DNA of 64,000 nucleotides. Origin: Bacillus sp. V3B (GTDB lineage: Bacteria > Bacillota > Bacilli > Bacillales > Cytobacillaceae). Made by a program: the position numbers and the translations under genes. The DNA lies in the NCBI RefSeq assembly GCF_024494465.1, contig NZ_JAETXM010000003.1:186001-250000 (forward strand). Direction: 5' to 3'. The notes beneath the pieces were generated by a model. That model did not search any database, was not told where the DNA came from, and worked only from the letters and a program-made list of their open reading frames with translations. Shown piece after piece: positions 1-9,245 of the stretch (position 1 is the stretch's first letter; the number at the start of each line of letters is the position of its first letter).

Positions 1-789
1 TACCCTAATAAGTACCTGGTAGATTTAATTAGTATGCGAAATGATACATGGAAGGAAAAAGATTTTTCTAAGTATGAAGTTGTTTTACACGTAGCTGGCA
101 TAGCTCATGTCTCATCGGATCCGAAGATGGAAGATTTATATTATAAAGTAAATCGTGACCTGACAATTGAGGCTGCTGAGAAGGCTAAAGCTGAAGGTGT
201 GAAGCAGTTCATTTTTTTGAGCAGCATCATTGTTTATGGGGATAGCAACAGTGGAAAAAGAGTTATTGATAAAAACACAGTACCTACACCGAGTAATTTT
301 TATGGTAATAGTAAGCTTCAAGCAGAGGAAGGGATAAAATCTCTAGAAAGTAATCAATTTAAGGTAGCTATTGTGAGACCTCCAATGATTTATGGAAAGG
401 GATCTAAAGGGAATTATCCAAAACTTGCAAAAGTAGCTCAGAAATTACCTGTGTTTCCTGATGTTGATAATGAGCGTAGTATGCTTCATATAGATAATCT
501 TTGTGAATTTATTAGACTTATGATTGACAATGAAGAAAGTGGTTTATTTTTCCCGCAAAATAGTGAGTATGTTAAGACAAGTGAAATGGTCAAATTGATT
601 GCTGATGTGCATGGTAAGAAAATAATACTTACAAAGTTGTTCAATCCAATATTAAAGGTTATAGGTTTGAAGTTAGGACTGATTAATAAGGTGTTCGGCA
701 ATTTGGTTTATGAAAAAAGTATTAGTAACTATAAGGAAAATTACCAAATAAGGGATTTACGGAAAACAATTGAATTGACGGAAAAATAA
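1..789 (+). CDS. NAD-dependent sugar epimerase/reductase, CapN-like (5' end outside window)
   Basis: The reading frame is open from base 1, so the N-terminal Rossmann glycine motif lies upstream of the window. The visible part is an extended SDR: LHVAGIAHV, LSSIIVYGD, then YGNSKLQAE (the YxxxK catalytic pair) and VAIVRPPMIYGKG. It closely resembles what I remember of Staphylococcus aureus Cap5N/Cap8N, which makes UDP-N-acetyl-D-fucosamine by reducing a 4-keto intermediate. It is the first gene of a tightly packed capsule operon, 15 nt before a glycosyltransferase. The CapD-type 4,6-dehydratase that would feed it is not in view and may lie upstream. Family certain; exact sugar inferred. Confidence 0.85.
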   Translation, partial: YPNKYLVDLISMRNDTWKEKDFSKYEVVLHVAGIAHVSSDPKMEDLYYKVNRDLTIEAAEKAKAEGVKQFIFLSSIIVYGDSNSGKRVIDKNTVPTPSNFYGNSKLQAEEGIKSLESNQFKVAIVRPPMIYGKGSKGNYPKLAKVAQKLPVFPDVDNERSMLHIDNLCEFIRLMIDNEESGLFFPQNSEYVKTSEMVKLIADVHGKKIILTKLFNPILKVIGLKLGLINKVFGNLVYEKSISNYKENYQIRDLRKTIELTEK

Positions 790-810
790 AGACGAAAGGA
801 GGCAATGGAG

Positions 811-2055
811 TTGAAAAAACACATTTTAGTTATAGCGCAATACTTTTACCCTGAGCAATTCCGCATTAATGATATTTGTACTGAATGGGTTAAAAGGGGA
901 TATAAAGTAACAGTTATAACAGGAATTCCAAATTACCCACAGGGTAATTATTACGATGGGTATGGACTGTTTAAGAAAAGAAAAGAAATGTATAAAGGTA
1001 TAGAGATTATTAGAATTCCTCTTATTCCAAGAGGGAATAATTCAATAATGCTTGCTTTAAACTATTTATCTTTTGTAGCTTCTGGTTTCTTTTGGAACCT
1101 ATTTACGAAAATAAAAGCTGATTATGTTTTTATCTTTGAAGTATCGCCAATGACACAAGCCTTACCGGGTGTATGGTATGCGAAAAAAAGAAGTATTCCG
1201 TGTTATTTATACGTGCAAGATCTTTGGCCTGAAAATGTTGAAATAATAACAGGGATAACTAATAAACATATTATTGGTGCTATTGGCAAAATGGTTGATT
1301 ATATCTATGCACGGTGTACTAAAATTTTTGCAACTTCAAATAGTTTTGTAGATTCAATAGAAAATCGTAATGTGCCGAGAGAAGTAATAGAATATTGGCC
1401 GCAATATGCTGAAGACTTTTATATACCATTAGAGAAAAAGTGTATTAAAGAAATTCCAAATGATGATGCTTTTAATATCGTATTTGCTGGTAATATTGGT
1501 AATGCACAAGGTTTAGATATTTTACCGAAAGTAGCTGTACTAATAAAAGAGAAGCAACTAAATAGAAATATTCGCTTTAATATAGTTGGAGATGGAAGAT
1601 ATAAGGAAACTTTAGTTGAAATGGTTAATTCAAATAATGTACAGGATATGTTTAATTTTATTCCAAAACAGCCTGCAAACAGGATTCCAGAATTTATGGC
1701 TGCTTGCGATTCTGCTTTTTTATGCTTAACAGATGGTCCATTATTTGCAATGACAATCCCTGCAAAACTCCAATCTTATATGGCATGTGGAATTCCAATT
1801 ATTGCTTCTGCTGAAGGTGAAACAAATCAAATAATAAAAGAGTCAAATGCAGGTTTATCTAGTCCTGCTGGTGATGCACAAAAACTTTCTGAGATTATTA
1901 TTGAACTATCTTCTAAATCTAGTAAAGAATTAAAACAATTAGGTTTTAATTCTAGAAGTTACTATGATAAAAACTTTAATAAAGAAGAACTATTGAACAG
2001 AATGGATGTAAACTTTAGAGATAACTTAAATTTGGAGGCGAAACAAATTGTTTAA
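811..2055 (+). CDS. Glycosyltransferase family 4, WbuB/CapM-like
   Basis: Cytoplasmic sugar-nucleotide glycosyltransferase of about 415 residues. N-terminal acceptor domain begins HILVIAQYFYPEQFR. The C-terminal GT-B donor domain has FAGNIGNAQGLD, a central Pro/Ala-rich segment (MTIPAKLQSYMACGIPIIAS) and the donor-binding EGETNQII acid motif. It resembles WbuB-type transferases that add N-acetyl-fucosamine to an undecaprenyl-linked intermediate; donor choice here is inferred from the adjoining capE-F-G genes. AAAGGAGG at 795-802 sits only 2 nt before ATG 805 but 8 nt before TTG 811, so TTG is preferred. The 3' end overlaps the capE start by 8 nt, implying coupled translation. Confidence 0.85.
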   Translation: MKKHILVIAQYFYPEQFRINDICTEWVKRGYKVTVITGIPNYPQGNYYDGYGLFKKRKEMYKGIEIIRIPLIPRGNNSIMLALNYLSFVASGFFWNLFTKIKADYVFIFEVSPMTQALPGVWYAKKRSIPCYLYVQDLWPENVEIITGITNKHIIGAIGKMVDYIYARCTKIFATSNSFVDSIENRNVPREVIEYWPQYAEDFYIPLEKKCIKEIPNDDAFNIVFAGNIGNAQGLDILPKVAVLIKEKQLNRNIRFNIVGDGRYKETLVEMVNSNNVQDMFNFIPKQPANRIPEFMAACDSAFLCLTDGPLFAMTIPAKLQSYMACGIPIIASAEGETNQIIKESNAGLSSPAGDAQKLSEIIIELSSKSSKELKQLGFNSRSYYDKNFNKEELLNRMDVNFRDNLNLEAKQIV

Positions 2056-3085
2056 AAATAAGACACTATTAATTACAGGTGGCACAGGTTCCTTTGGTAA
2101 TGCAGTTATGAAGAGATTTCTAGATACTGATATAAAAGAAGTTCGAATTTTCTCACGTGATGAAAAAAAACAAGAAGATATGAGAAAGCTTTATAAAAAT
2201 GATAAACTTAAATTTTATCTTGGAGATGTAAGGGATTTAGCAAGTGTTAAAAACGCTATGCACGGAGTAGATTACATTTTCCATGCAGCTGCATTAAAAC
2301 AAGTACCATCTTGTGAATTCTTTCCTTTAGAAGCGGTCAAAACGAATATATTGGGTACTGATAATGTATTAACAGCTGCTATTGATTATGGAGTAGAAAA
2401 AGTAATTTGTCTCTCAACTGATAAGGCAGCATATCCAATCAATGCAATGGGAATTTCAAAAGCAATGATGGAAAAGGTTTTTGTTGCTAAATCTAAAACT
2501 GTTGATCCAGATAGAACACTTATTTGTGGTACAAGATATGGTAATGTGATGGCCTCACGTGGATCGGTTATTCCACTATTTATTGACCAGATTAAAGGGG
2601 GACAACCTCTAACAGTAACTGATCCAAATATGACAAGATTTCTTATGAGTTTAGAAGAGGCAGTTGAGCTAGTCGTATTTGCTTTTCACAATGCTGAGGC
2701 AGGAGATGTCATGGTTCAAAAATCTCCGGCTAGTACAATTGGCGACCTTGCTCAAGCTGTAAAGGAATTATTTAATGCAGATAATGAAATTAAAATTATT
2801 GGAACACGTCATGGAGAAAAACGTTATGAAACTCTTCTTACTAAGGAAGAATATGTAGGTGCAGAAGACTTAGGTGAATTCTATAGAGTTCCTGCGGATC
2901 AAAGAGATCTTAACTATGATAAGTATTTTGCAGAGGGAGATCAAAAGCTTACTACCATAGAAGAATATAATTCGGATAATACACAAATCCTAACAGTTGA
3001 AGAAATTAAAGAGAAATTACTTGAGCTAGATTATGTTCAAAAAGAGCTTAAGGAATGGAATAAAAAGATTCACGTAATGAACTAA
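2048..3085 (+). CDS. capE: UDP-GlcNAc 4,6-dehydratase/5-epimerase, CapE-like
   Basis: First step toward UDP-N-acetyl-L-fucosamine: dehydration and epimerisation of UDP-GlcNAc. It starts with the Rossmann motif TGGTGSFGNAV, carries LGDVRD for NAD binding, and has STDKAAYPINAMGISKAMME. The Met in MGISK where most SDRs have Tyr is typical of the CapE/FnlA/WbjB group. At 345 residues it has family length. TTG start with GGAGG 8-12 nt upstream, overlapping the end of the previous gene. capF and capG follow at once, giving the complete three-enzyme pathway. I recognise this family confidently. Confidence 0.92.
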   Translation: MFKNKTLLITGGTGSFGNAVMKRFLDTDIKEVRIFSRDEKKQEDMRKLYKNDKLKFYLGDVRDLASVKNAMHGVDYIFHAAALKQVPSCEFFPLEAVKTNILGTDNVLTAAIDYGVEKVICLSTDKAAYPINAMGISKAMMEKVFVAKSKTVDPDRTLICGTRYGNVMASRGSVIPLFIDQIKGGQPLTVTDPNMTRFLMSLEEAVELVVFAFHNAEAGDVMVQKSPASTIGDLAQAVKELFNADNEIKIIGTRHGEKRYETLLTKEEYVGAEDLGEFYRVPADQRDLNYDKYFAEGDQKLTTIEEYNSDNTQILTVEEIKEKLLELDYVQKELKEWNKKIHVMN

Positions 3086-3096
3086 AGGGGAATTGG

Positions 3097-4212
3097 ATGA
3101 TGAATATTCTTGTTACAGGAGCGAAAGGTTTTGTAGGAAAAAACCTTATAGCTGAGCTTAAAAATAAAGGGTATAATGATATCCTTGAGTTTACTAGAGA
3201 AAGTGATCCTTCACTTCTTGAAAAGTATACAAAAGAATGTGACTTTGTATTTCATTTAGCTGGGGTAAACAGACCGAAAGATGAAAATGAATTTATGGAA
3301 GGCAATTTTGGTTTAACCTCTCAATTACTAGAACTGTTAAAGAAACATGGTAATAAAGCCCCTGTTCTTGTTACTTCCTCTATTCAAGCAGAAAAGGATA
3401 ATCCTTACGGGAGAAGTAAAAAGGCAGGAGAGGATTTATTATTCAACTATTATAAAGAAACTGATGTAAAAGTTTATGTGTATAGACTACCAAACTTATT
3501 TGGAAAGTGGAGCAAACCTAACTATAATACAGTGGTGGCTACTTACTGTCATAATATAGCTAGAGACTTAGATATACAGATTAACAATCCTGATGCAGAA
3601 CTTAACCTTTGTTATATAGATGATTTATTAGAGGAGTTCTTAAGAGCTCTAGAGGGTAATCCGACTATGCAGGAGGATGACTATTGTGTTGTACCTGTAT
3701 CACATACAATTAAACTTGGAAAATTAGCTGACCTTATAAAAAGCTTCAAAGAAAGCAGAATAAATTTAAGTATTCCTAATATGGAAGATACTTTAACTAA
3801 AAAGCTTTATAGTACGTATTTAAGCTTTTTACCGGAAGATCAGTTTTCTTATGATCTTAAAATGAATTGTGATCATAGAGGGTCTTTTACAGAATTTATG
3901 AGGACGCCTGAAAGAGGGCAAGTTTCTGTAAATGTATCAAAACCCAGGATCACAAAAGGGAACCATTGGCACCACACTAAAAATGAAAAGTTCTTAGTAG
4001 TGAGCGGAGAAGGTTTAATTCGATTTAGAAAGATAGATACTGAAGAAATTATTGAATATAGAGTAAGTGGAGAAAAGTTACAGGTTGTAGATATACCTAC
4101 TGGATATACACACTCCATTGTAAATGTAGGAGAGAATGATCTTGTAACAGTAATGTGGGCAAATGAATGTTTTGATCCAGAAAAGCCTGATACTTATTTC
4201 TTGGAGGTATAA
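3097..4212 (+). CDS. capF: CapF-like bifunctional SDR/cupin enzyme
   Basis: Second enzyme of the UDP-L-FucNAc route. The N-terminal SDR domain (about residues 1-245) has TGAKGFVGKNL, LAGVNRPKD and the catalytic YGRSKKAGE. The C-terminal cupin (about 260-371) has the metal-binding set KGNHWHHTKNEKFLVV with GEGLIRFR. This SDR-cupin fusion is diagnostic for CapF/FnlB/WbjC, in which the cupin acts as a C3-epimerase and the SDR reduces the 4-keto group. It begins 11 nt after capE and ends 3 nt before capG, so the three are surely co-translated. ATG 3097 or 3100 could be used. Confidence 0.93.
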   Translation: MMNILVTGAKGFVGKNLIAELKNKGYNDILEFTRESDPSLLEKYTKECDFVFHLAGVNRPKDENEFMEGNFGLTSQLLELLKKHGNKAPVLVTSSIQAEKDNPYGRSKKAGEDLLFNYYKETDVKVYVYRLPNLFGKWSKPNYNTVVATYCHNIARDLDIQINNPDAELNLCYIDDLLEEFLRALEGNPTMQEDDYCVVPVSHTIKLGKLADLIKSFKESRINLSIPNMEDTLTKKLYSTYLSFLPEDQFSYDLKMNCDHRGSFTEFMRTPERGQVSVNVSKPRITKGNHWHHTKNEKFLVVSGEGLIRFRKIDTEEIIEYRVSGEKLQVVDIPTGYTHSIVNVGENDLVTVMWANECFDPEKPDTYFLEV

Positions 4213-4215
4213 TTT

Positions 4216-5343
4216 ATGAGAAAATTAAAAGTTATGACAGTCGTTGGTACCAGACCAGAGATTATAAGATTGTCAGCAGTTATTAATAAATTAGAAGAAT
4301 CAGAGTCTGTGGAACATGTTCTTGTTCATACGGGTCAGAATTATGATTATGAATTAAATGAAGTGTTTTTTAAAGACTTTAATTTAAAGAAACCAGATTA
4401 CTTTCTTAACGCAGCTACTGGAACTGCAGTAGAAACCATTGGTAATATCTTAGTTAAAATAGACCCTATTATGGAAGAAGTAAAACCAGATGCCTTTTTG
4501 GTGCTTGGAGATACTAATAGCTGTTTATGTGCTATCGCAGCTAAGAGAGGGCATATTCCTATTTTTCATATGGAAGCAGGCAATAGATGTTTTGATCAAA
4601 GAGTACCAGAAGAAACCAACAGAAAAATTGTTGATCATACAGCTGATATTAATTTAACTTATAGTGATATTGCAAGAGAATATTTGTTAAGAGAAGGGCT
4701 GCCGGCAGATAGAATTATTAAAACAGGAAGCCCAATGTTTGAAGTCCTCAATTCTAGAAAAGATGACATTGAGAAATCAGATGTATTAGAGAGATTGGAA
4801 CTTGAAGAAGGAAAATATTTTGTAGTATCAGCTCACCGAGAAGAAAATATCAATTCGGAAACCAATTTCCTAGATTTAGTTGATAGTTTAAATGCGGTTG
4901 CTAAAAAATACAATATGCCTGTAATTGTAAGTACCCATCCCAGAACTAGAAATATGATTAATGCTAAAGGAATAGAGTTTAACCCTTTGGTGAAAACAAT
5001 GAAACCTTTAGGATTTAATGATTATGTAAAACTACAAGTTAAAGCAAAAGCCGTACTTAGTGATAGTGGAACGATAAGCGAAGAATCATCAATTCTAGGA
5101 TTTAAAGCTCTAAATATAAGACAAGCTCACGAAAGACCAGAAGCGATGGAGGAAGCATCAGCGATGATGGTTGGTTTAAAGAAAGAAAGAATATTACAGG
5201 GGCTAGAAATTCTAGAAACACAAGAGAAAGCTACATTAAGGGTTGTTGGAGACTATAGTATACCTAATGTATCGGATAAAGTATTAAGAATTATTTTATC
5301 ATATACAGATTATGTTAACAGAGTTGTATGGGGGAAACGTTAG
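4216..5343 (+). CDS. capG: UDP-sugar C2-epimerase, CapG/WecB family
   Basis: Final step to UDP-N-acetyl-L-fucosamine (C2 epimerisation). Begins MTVVGTRPEIIRLSAVI, the WecB/MnaA signature, followed by HTGQNYDYELNEVFF, LVLGDTNS, HMEAGNRCFDQRVPEETNR, VSAHREENI and LSDSGTISEES. Length 375 is standard. Although MnaA-type proteins also match this description, its position directly after capE and capF argues for the CapG role. Start ATG with GGAGG 10 nt upstream. Its TAG stop overlaps the GTG start of the next gene. Confidence 0.92.
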   Translation: MRKLKVMTVVGTRPEIIRLSAVINKLEESESVEHVLVHTGQNYDYELNEVFFKDFNLKKPDYFLNAATGTAVETIGNILVKIDPIMEEVKPDAFLVLGDTNSCLCAIAAKRGHIPIFHMEAGNRCFDQRVPEETNRKIVDHTADINLTYSDIAREYLLREGLPADRIIKTGSPMFEVLNSRKDDIEKSDVLERLELEEGKYFVVSAHREENINSETNFLDLVDSLNAVAKKYNMPVIVSTHPRTRNMINAKGIEFNPLVKTMKPLGFNDYVKLQVKAKAVLSDSGTISEESSILGFKALNIRQAHERPEAMEEASAMMVGLKKERILQGLEILETQEKATLRVVGDYSIPNVSDKVLRIILSYTDYVNRVVWGKR

Positions 5344-6548
5344 TGAGAGTTTTACAAATAAACTCTGTTTGTGGCGTTGGCAGTACAGGAAGAATTGCCA
5401 CAGATATAGATAAGATTCTTAAGAGCGAGGGACATGAAGGATATATAGCCTATGGAAGAGGTACAGCAAGAGAATGTGATACAGTTATAAAAATTGGCAG
5501 TAATATGGACAACTACATTCATGTAGCAAAATCTAGACTCCTAGATAGACATGGATTCGGATCTGGAAAAGCAACAATGGATTTTATTAATAAAATTGAT
5601 GAGTTAAACCCTGATATCATACATTTGCATAATATTCATGGGTATTATATAAATATAGAATTATTATTTGCTTATTTAAGGAAAGTCAATAAACCAGTAA
5701 TATGGACTTTACATGATTGTTGGGCGTTTACAGGTCATTGTTCACATTTTGATTATGTTGGTTGTGAAAAATGGAAAACGGGGTGTTATAATTGTCCGCA
5801 AAAAAGTCAATATCCAGCAAGTGCATTATTAGATAACTCAAAAAAGAATTTTTTAAATAAAAAAGAACTATTTACTGGACTTAAAAACATGACTATAGTC
5901 ACTCCTTCAAAATGGCTTGCAAATTTAGTAAAAGAATCATTTTTAGAAGAGTACCCAGTGAAAGTAATAAATAACGGAATTGATCTTGACGTTTTTAAAC
6001 CAACTAATAGTAACTTTAGAGAGGAATTTGGATTACAAAACAAGTTCATTATTCTAGGTGTTGCAACTAATTGGGGAATGAGAAAGGGCTATAAGTATTT
6101 TTTAGATTTATCATCAAGAATACCAGATGATGAAGTAATAGTCTTAGTAGGGTTGACAGAAAAACAAGTAAATAATTTACCTAGTAATATTATTGGTATA
6201 ACTCGAACGGATAGTACTAAAGAGTTGGCAGAAATATATTCATTAGTAGATGTTTTTGTGAATCCTACTGTAGAGGAGGTAATGGGGTTAGTAAATGTTG
6301 AAGCACTTGCCTGTGGAACTCCTGTTATTACCTTTAATACTGGTGGTAGTATTGAAACTGTTGATGAAGATTGTGGTTTTATAGTTGGAAAAGGTAATTT
6401 AGATGAATTAATTGAGAGAATTAAATTAGTGAAGGATAAAGGCAAATTAAATTATTCTAATAGGTGTTTAGAACGTACAAGACGTTTATATAGCAAACAT
6501 GATAGATTTGGAGATTATATAAATTTATACAATGAGGTAGTTGATTAA
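5343..6548 (+). CDS. Glycosyltransferase family 4 (capsule)
   Basis: GT-B glycosyltransferase of about 400 residues. N-terminal VLQINSVCGVGSTGRIATDI, an acceptor segment with HDCWAFTGHCSHF and a Cys cluster (GCEKWKTGCYNCP) typical of one capsular transferase subgroup, then the donor domain LGVATNWGMRKGYKYFL and the nucleotide-binding region NPTVEEVMGLVNVEALACG (two acids of the EX7E motif). GTG 5343 overlaps the capG stop (TAGTG) and fits the MRVLQIN-type beginning; an in-frame ATG at 5328 would add five residues. The sugar transferred cannot be read from sequence. Confidence 0.85.
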   Translation: MRVLQINSVCGVGSTGRIATDIDKILKSEGHEGYIAYGRGTARECDTVIKIGSNMDNYIHVAKSRLLDRHGFGSGKATMDFINKIDELNPDIIHLHNIHGYYINIELLFAYLRKVNKPVIWTLHDCWAFTGHCSHFDYVGCEKWKTGCYNCPQKSQYPASALLDNSKKNFLNKKELFTGLKNMTIVTPSKWLANLVKESFLEEYPVKVINNGIDLDVFKPTNSNFREEFGLQNKFIILGVATNWGMRKGYKYFLDLSSRIPDDEVIVLVGLTEKQVNNLPSNIIGITRTDSTKELAEIYSLVDVFVNPTVEEVMGLVNVEALACGTPVITFNTGGSIETVDEDCGFIVGKGNLDELIERIKLVKDKGKLNYSNRCLERTRRLYSKHDRFGDYINLYNEVVD

Positions 6549-6550
6549 GC

Positions 6551-7714
6551 ATGAAAAAAATTACACATATATGCCTTTGTGGGCCTGTAACAGATAATTG
6601 GTCTTATCAGGATAATTTGCTTCCAAAGTATCACAAAAAAATTGGATATGAGGTTAGTGTTATTACATCACAATATATATGGAATGAAAAAGGAAATTTA
6701 GATATTGACAGAAGGTCCACATACTATAATGAATATGGTATAAAAACTATTAGACTTGAATCAAAATATGGTTCAACCGTACAATCAAAATTTAAGAGAT
6801 ATAAAAATTTATATGAAACAATATGTAAGGAAGAACCTGATATTTTATTTGTTCATGGTGTGCAATTTTTGGATATCAAAGATGTTGTTAAGTATTTAAA
6901 ACAAAATTCAACTATAAAAGTTTACGTAGATAATCATGCTGATTTTTCTAACAGTGCAACAAATTGGCTTTCGAAAAAAATCCTACACGGTATTATTTGG
7001 AAACGTTGTGGAGAGATAATTGAACCATATACGAGTAAATTTTATGGTGTTTTACCTGCAAGAGTCAACTTTCTAAAAGATGTTTATAAACTACCTGAAA
7101 AAAAAATTGAATTGTTAGTTTTAGGTGCAGATGATGAAAAAGTTAATGATAGTAATAGAAATACAACTAATAATGAAATAAGGGAGAAATTTTTAATAAA
7201 ACCAGATGATTTTTTAATAATTACTGGTGGAAAGATTGATACAGCTAAAAAGCAAACGTTACTTTTAATGAAAGCAGTAAAGGAAATTGAAAAAAGCAAT
7301 GTTAAACTTATTATTTTCGGTTCTGTATCTAATGAGATGAATGATGAATTTAATACTTTAATTGATGGTGAAAAAATAATTTATACTGGATGGATTTCTA
7401 CAGATGACAGTTATAAATATTTTTCTTCAGCAGATTTAGCAGTATTTTCAGGAAGACACTCAGTTTTATGGGAACAAGCAGTTGGAACAGGCCTACCATG
7501 TATATTTAAATATTGGAAAGGGACTACTCATGTTGATGTTGGTGGGAATTGTAAATTTTTATATAATGATTCTGTAGATGAAATAAAAAAAAGCATTAAT
7601 GAAATTCTTAATGATCGATCATTGTATATTAGTATGAAAAAAAGTGCAGAAGTCTTTGGAATGAATAGATTTTCATATGAAAATATTGCAAAACAAAGCT
7701 TGCAAGACAAATAG
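6551..7714 (+). CDS. Glycosyltransferase-like protein (capsule)
   Basis: About 387 residues with a degenerate GT-B fold: an N-terminal domain starting MKKITHICLCGPVTDN, and a C-terminal domain with IITGGKIDTAKKQTLLL, IIFGSVS and the donor region FSGRHSVLWEQAVGTGLPCIFKY. The gene starts 2 nt after the previous stop, so it belongs to the operon. It is the last gene before a 211-nt spacer. More AT-rich and with more poly-A/T runs than capE-G, as is usual for serotype-specific transferases. Acceptor and donor unknown. Confidence 0.75.
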   Translation: MKKITHICLCGPVTDNWSYQDNLLPKYHKKIGYEVSVITSQYIWNEKGNLDIDRRSTYYNEYGIKTIRLESKYGSTVQSKFKRYKNLYETICKEEPDILFVHGVQFLDIKDVVKYLKQNSTIKVYVDNHADFSNSATNWLSKKILHGIIWKRCGEIIEPYTSKFYGVLPARVNFLKDVYKLPEKKIELLVLGADDEKVNDSNRNTTNNEIREKFLIKPDDFLIITGGKIDTAKKQTLLLMKAVKEIEKSNVKLIIFGSVSNEMNDEFNTLIDGEKIIYTGWISTDDSYKYFSSADLAVFSGRHSVLWEQAVGTGLPCIFKYWKGTTHVDVGGNCKFLYNDSVDEIKKSINEILNDRSLYISMKKSAEVFGMNRFSYENIAKQSLQDK

Positions 7715-7778
7715 AGTATACTTTGATTGTCTATATAGATTGTAATTAAAAAGTTGGATAAGGTATGGAAGTATACTC
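7714..7778. repeat. 10-bp inverted repeat after the transferase block
   Basis: GAGTATACTT at 7714-7723 is the exact reverse complement of AAGTATACTC at 7769-7778, with a 45-nt loop. It begins at the stop codon of the glycosyltransferase gene in the 211-nt spacer before wzy. It has no T-run, so it is not a classical terminator. It could be an RNA-processing or stability structure inside the long capsule transcript. The rest of the spacer shows only the AAGGGAGG ribosome site for wzy. Confidence 0.4.
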
Positions 7779-7925
7779 AAATGTAAAAGACTTTCTAGTA
7801 AGAGTTTTAATGAGATAGATTTAATATTAGTTCGACTTTATTTAATAAGTTCCTCTTATCAAATATACATGAATCAATTTGAACAGTAGTGAAAAGCTTA
7901 TAAGAAGGGAGGAACAGAATTTCAA

Positions 7926-9212
7926 ATGTTAAAAAGATTTAATGAAAGTAAAATAAGTGGTTACACATTATTTATATATATATTAATTTATAAAATTGTA
8001 ATAGAATTTGTTTATATTTTTAGGATCTCTCCAGTATATAATTATACAGGTTTGACCCTGGATATAAATATTGTGGGTTTTTGGATATCGTTATTATATT
8101 TAATTATAATAATAATGCTTTTTCCAAAAGACAAGTCAAGGCCATCAACATATTTATATTTAATATTCATATTATTTTTAGTAATCCCGACACTGTCCTA
8201 TTATTGGTTGAATAATCAAAGTCTAGTATACACGACTTTTATAGTTTTATCTTCTTTAATTGTAGCTTTATTTTTAAAACTAAAACCAGTAAATATTGTT
8301 GAAGAAATTAAATCTCCAAATATGTTATTAAATATTATTTTTATAATATATATATTAATTACGGTATTCATGATAATTCAACGAGGTGGTATAGATTTAC
8401 GCGCACTAGACCTTAGTTCAATTTATAAAATTCGTTCTGAAGCTAGTTTTTCTGGAATATTGGGATATTTATTAAACTGGAGTGCAAAAGTACTTTGCCC
8501 ATTCTTTTTCGCATATTTTCTTTATAGAAAAAAGAAATGGAAACTACTATTTGTGTTAGTTCTTCAATTACTATTATATTTAAGTTTTGGTTTTAAAGCA
8601 TATTTGTTTTCTATAGGTATGTTAATCATGGTTGCGATCGTTATGAAAAGAAATAAATTTGAGCGTGATTTCACCTTCAGTTTTACTGGAATAGTTATAG
8701 TGTCCTATATTTTAGATGTTTTTAATATTTCAAACACTCTTTTGAATAGTATTCCTTTTAGAATGATTTTTGTACCAGCTCAAATACAATACCAGTATTA
8801 TGAATTTTTTGTAGATAGAGATAAGATGCTTTTTGCAGACGGGATTATTGGGAAAATCTTTTCTATTGAGAGCCCATTTGACCAGCCTGTTCCATTTGTG
8901 ATTGCCATGTATTATCAAGATGTAGTTTCAAACTCTAATACTGGAATATTCTCAGATGCATACTCAAATGGTGGATTCATCACTATGGCTTTTTTTGCTG
9001 TTTTATTCGCACTTATTCTCTATATGATTGACTCGCTAACAAGGAGAGTACCTACCTACCTCGTAGTAGCCTCTTTCAGTTACATGATGTTTGTAATAAA
9101 TGACAATTCCCTTCTTACAGCATTTCTTACGGGCGGAATAGGCTTAATGATTATTTTACTCCTTTTCTTTAATTCTAGTATAGGTAAAGAAAACTCGAAT
9201 ATTCATCATTAG
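7926..9212 (+). CDS. wzy: Oligosaccharide repeat-unit polymerase, Wzy-like
   Basis: Very hydrophobic 428-residue protein with about ten predicted membrane segments and a larger extracytoplasmic loop around residues 265-345 (containing FVDRDKMLFADG and SNSNTGIFSDAYSNGGF). That architecture, together with its position between glycosyltransferases and a flippase, marks it as the Wzy polymerase joining lipid-linked repeat units at the outer face of the membrane. Sequence identity among Wzy proteins is low, so the call rests on topology and context. RBS AAGGGAGG lies about 12 nt before ATG. Confidence 0.75.
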   Translation: MLKRFNESKISGYTLFIYILIYKIVIEFVYIFRISPVYNYTGLTLDINIVGFWISLLYLIIIIMLFPKDKSRPSTYLYLIFILFLVIPTLSYYWLNNQSLVYTTFIVLSSLIVALFLKLKPVNIVEEIKSPNMLLNIIFIIYILITVFMIIQRGGIDLRALDLSSIYKIRSEASFSGILGYLLNWSAKVLCPFFFAYFLYRKKKWKLLFVLVLQLLLYLSFGFKAYLFSIGMLIMVAIVMKRNKFERDFTFSFTGIVIVSYILDVFNISNTLLNSIPFRMIFVPAQIQYQYYEFFVDRDKMLFADGIIGKIFSIESPFDQPVPFVIAMYYQDVVSNSNTGIFSDAYSNGGFITMAFFAVLFALILYMIDSLTRRVPTYLVVASFSYMMFVINDNSLLTAFLTGGIGLMIILLLFFNSSIGKENSNIHH

Positions 9213-9245
9213 GTACTCTATTAAGTTTATAAATGAGGTTAAAGT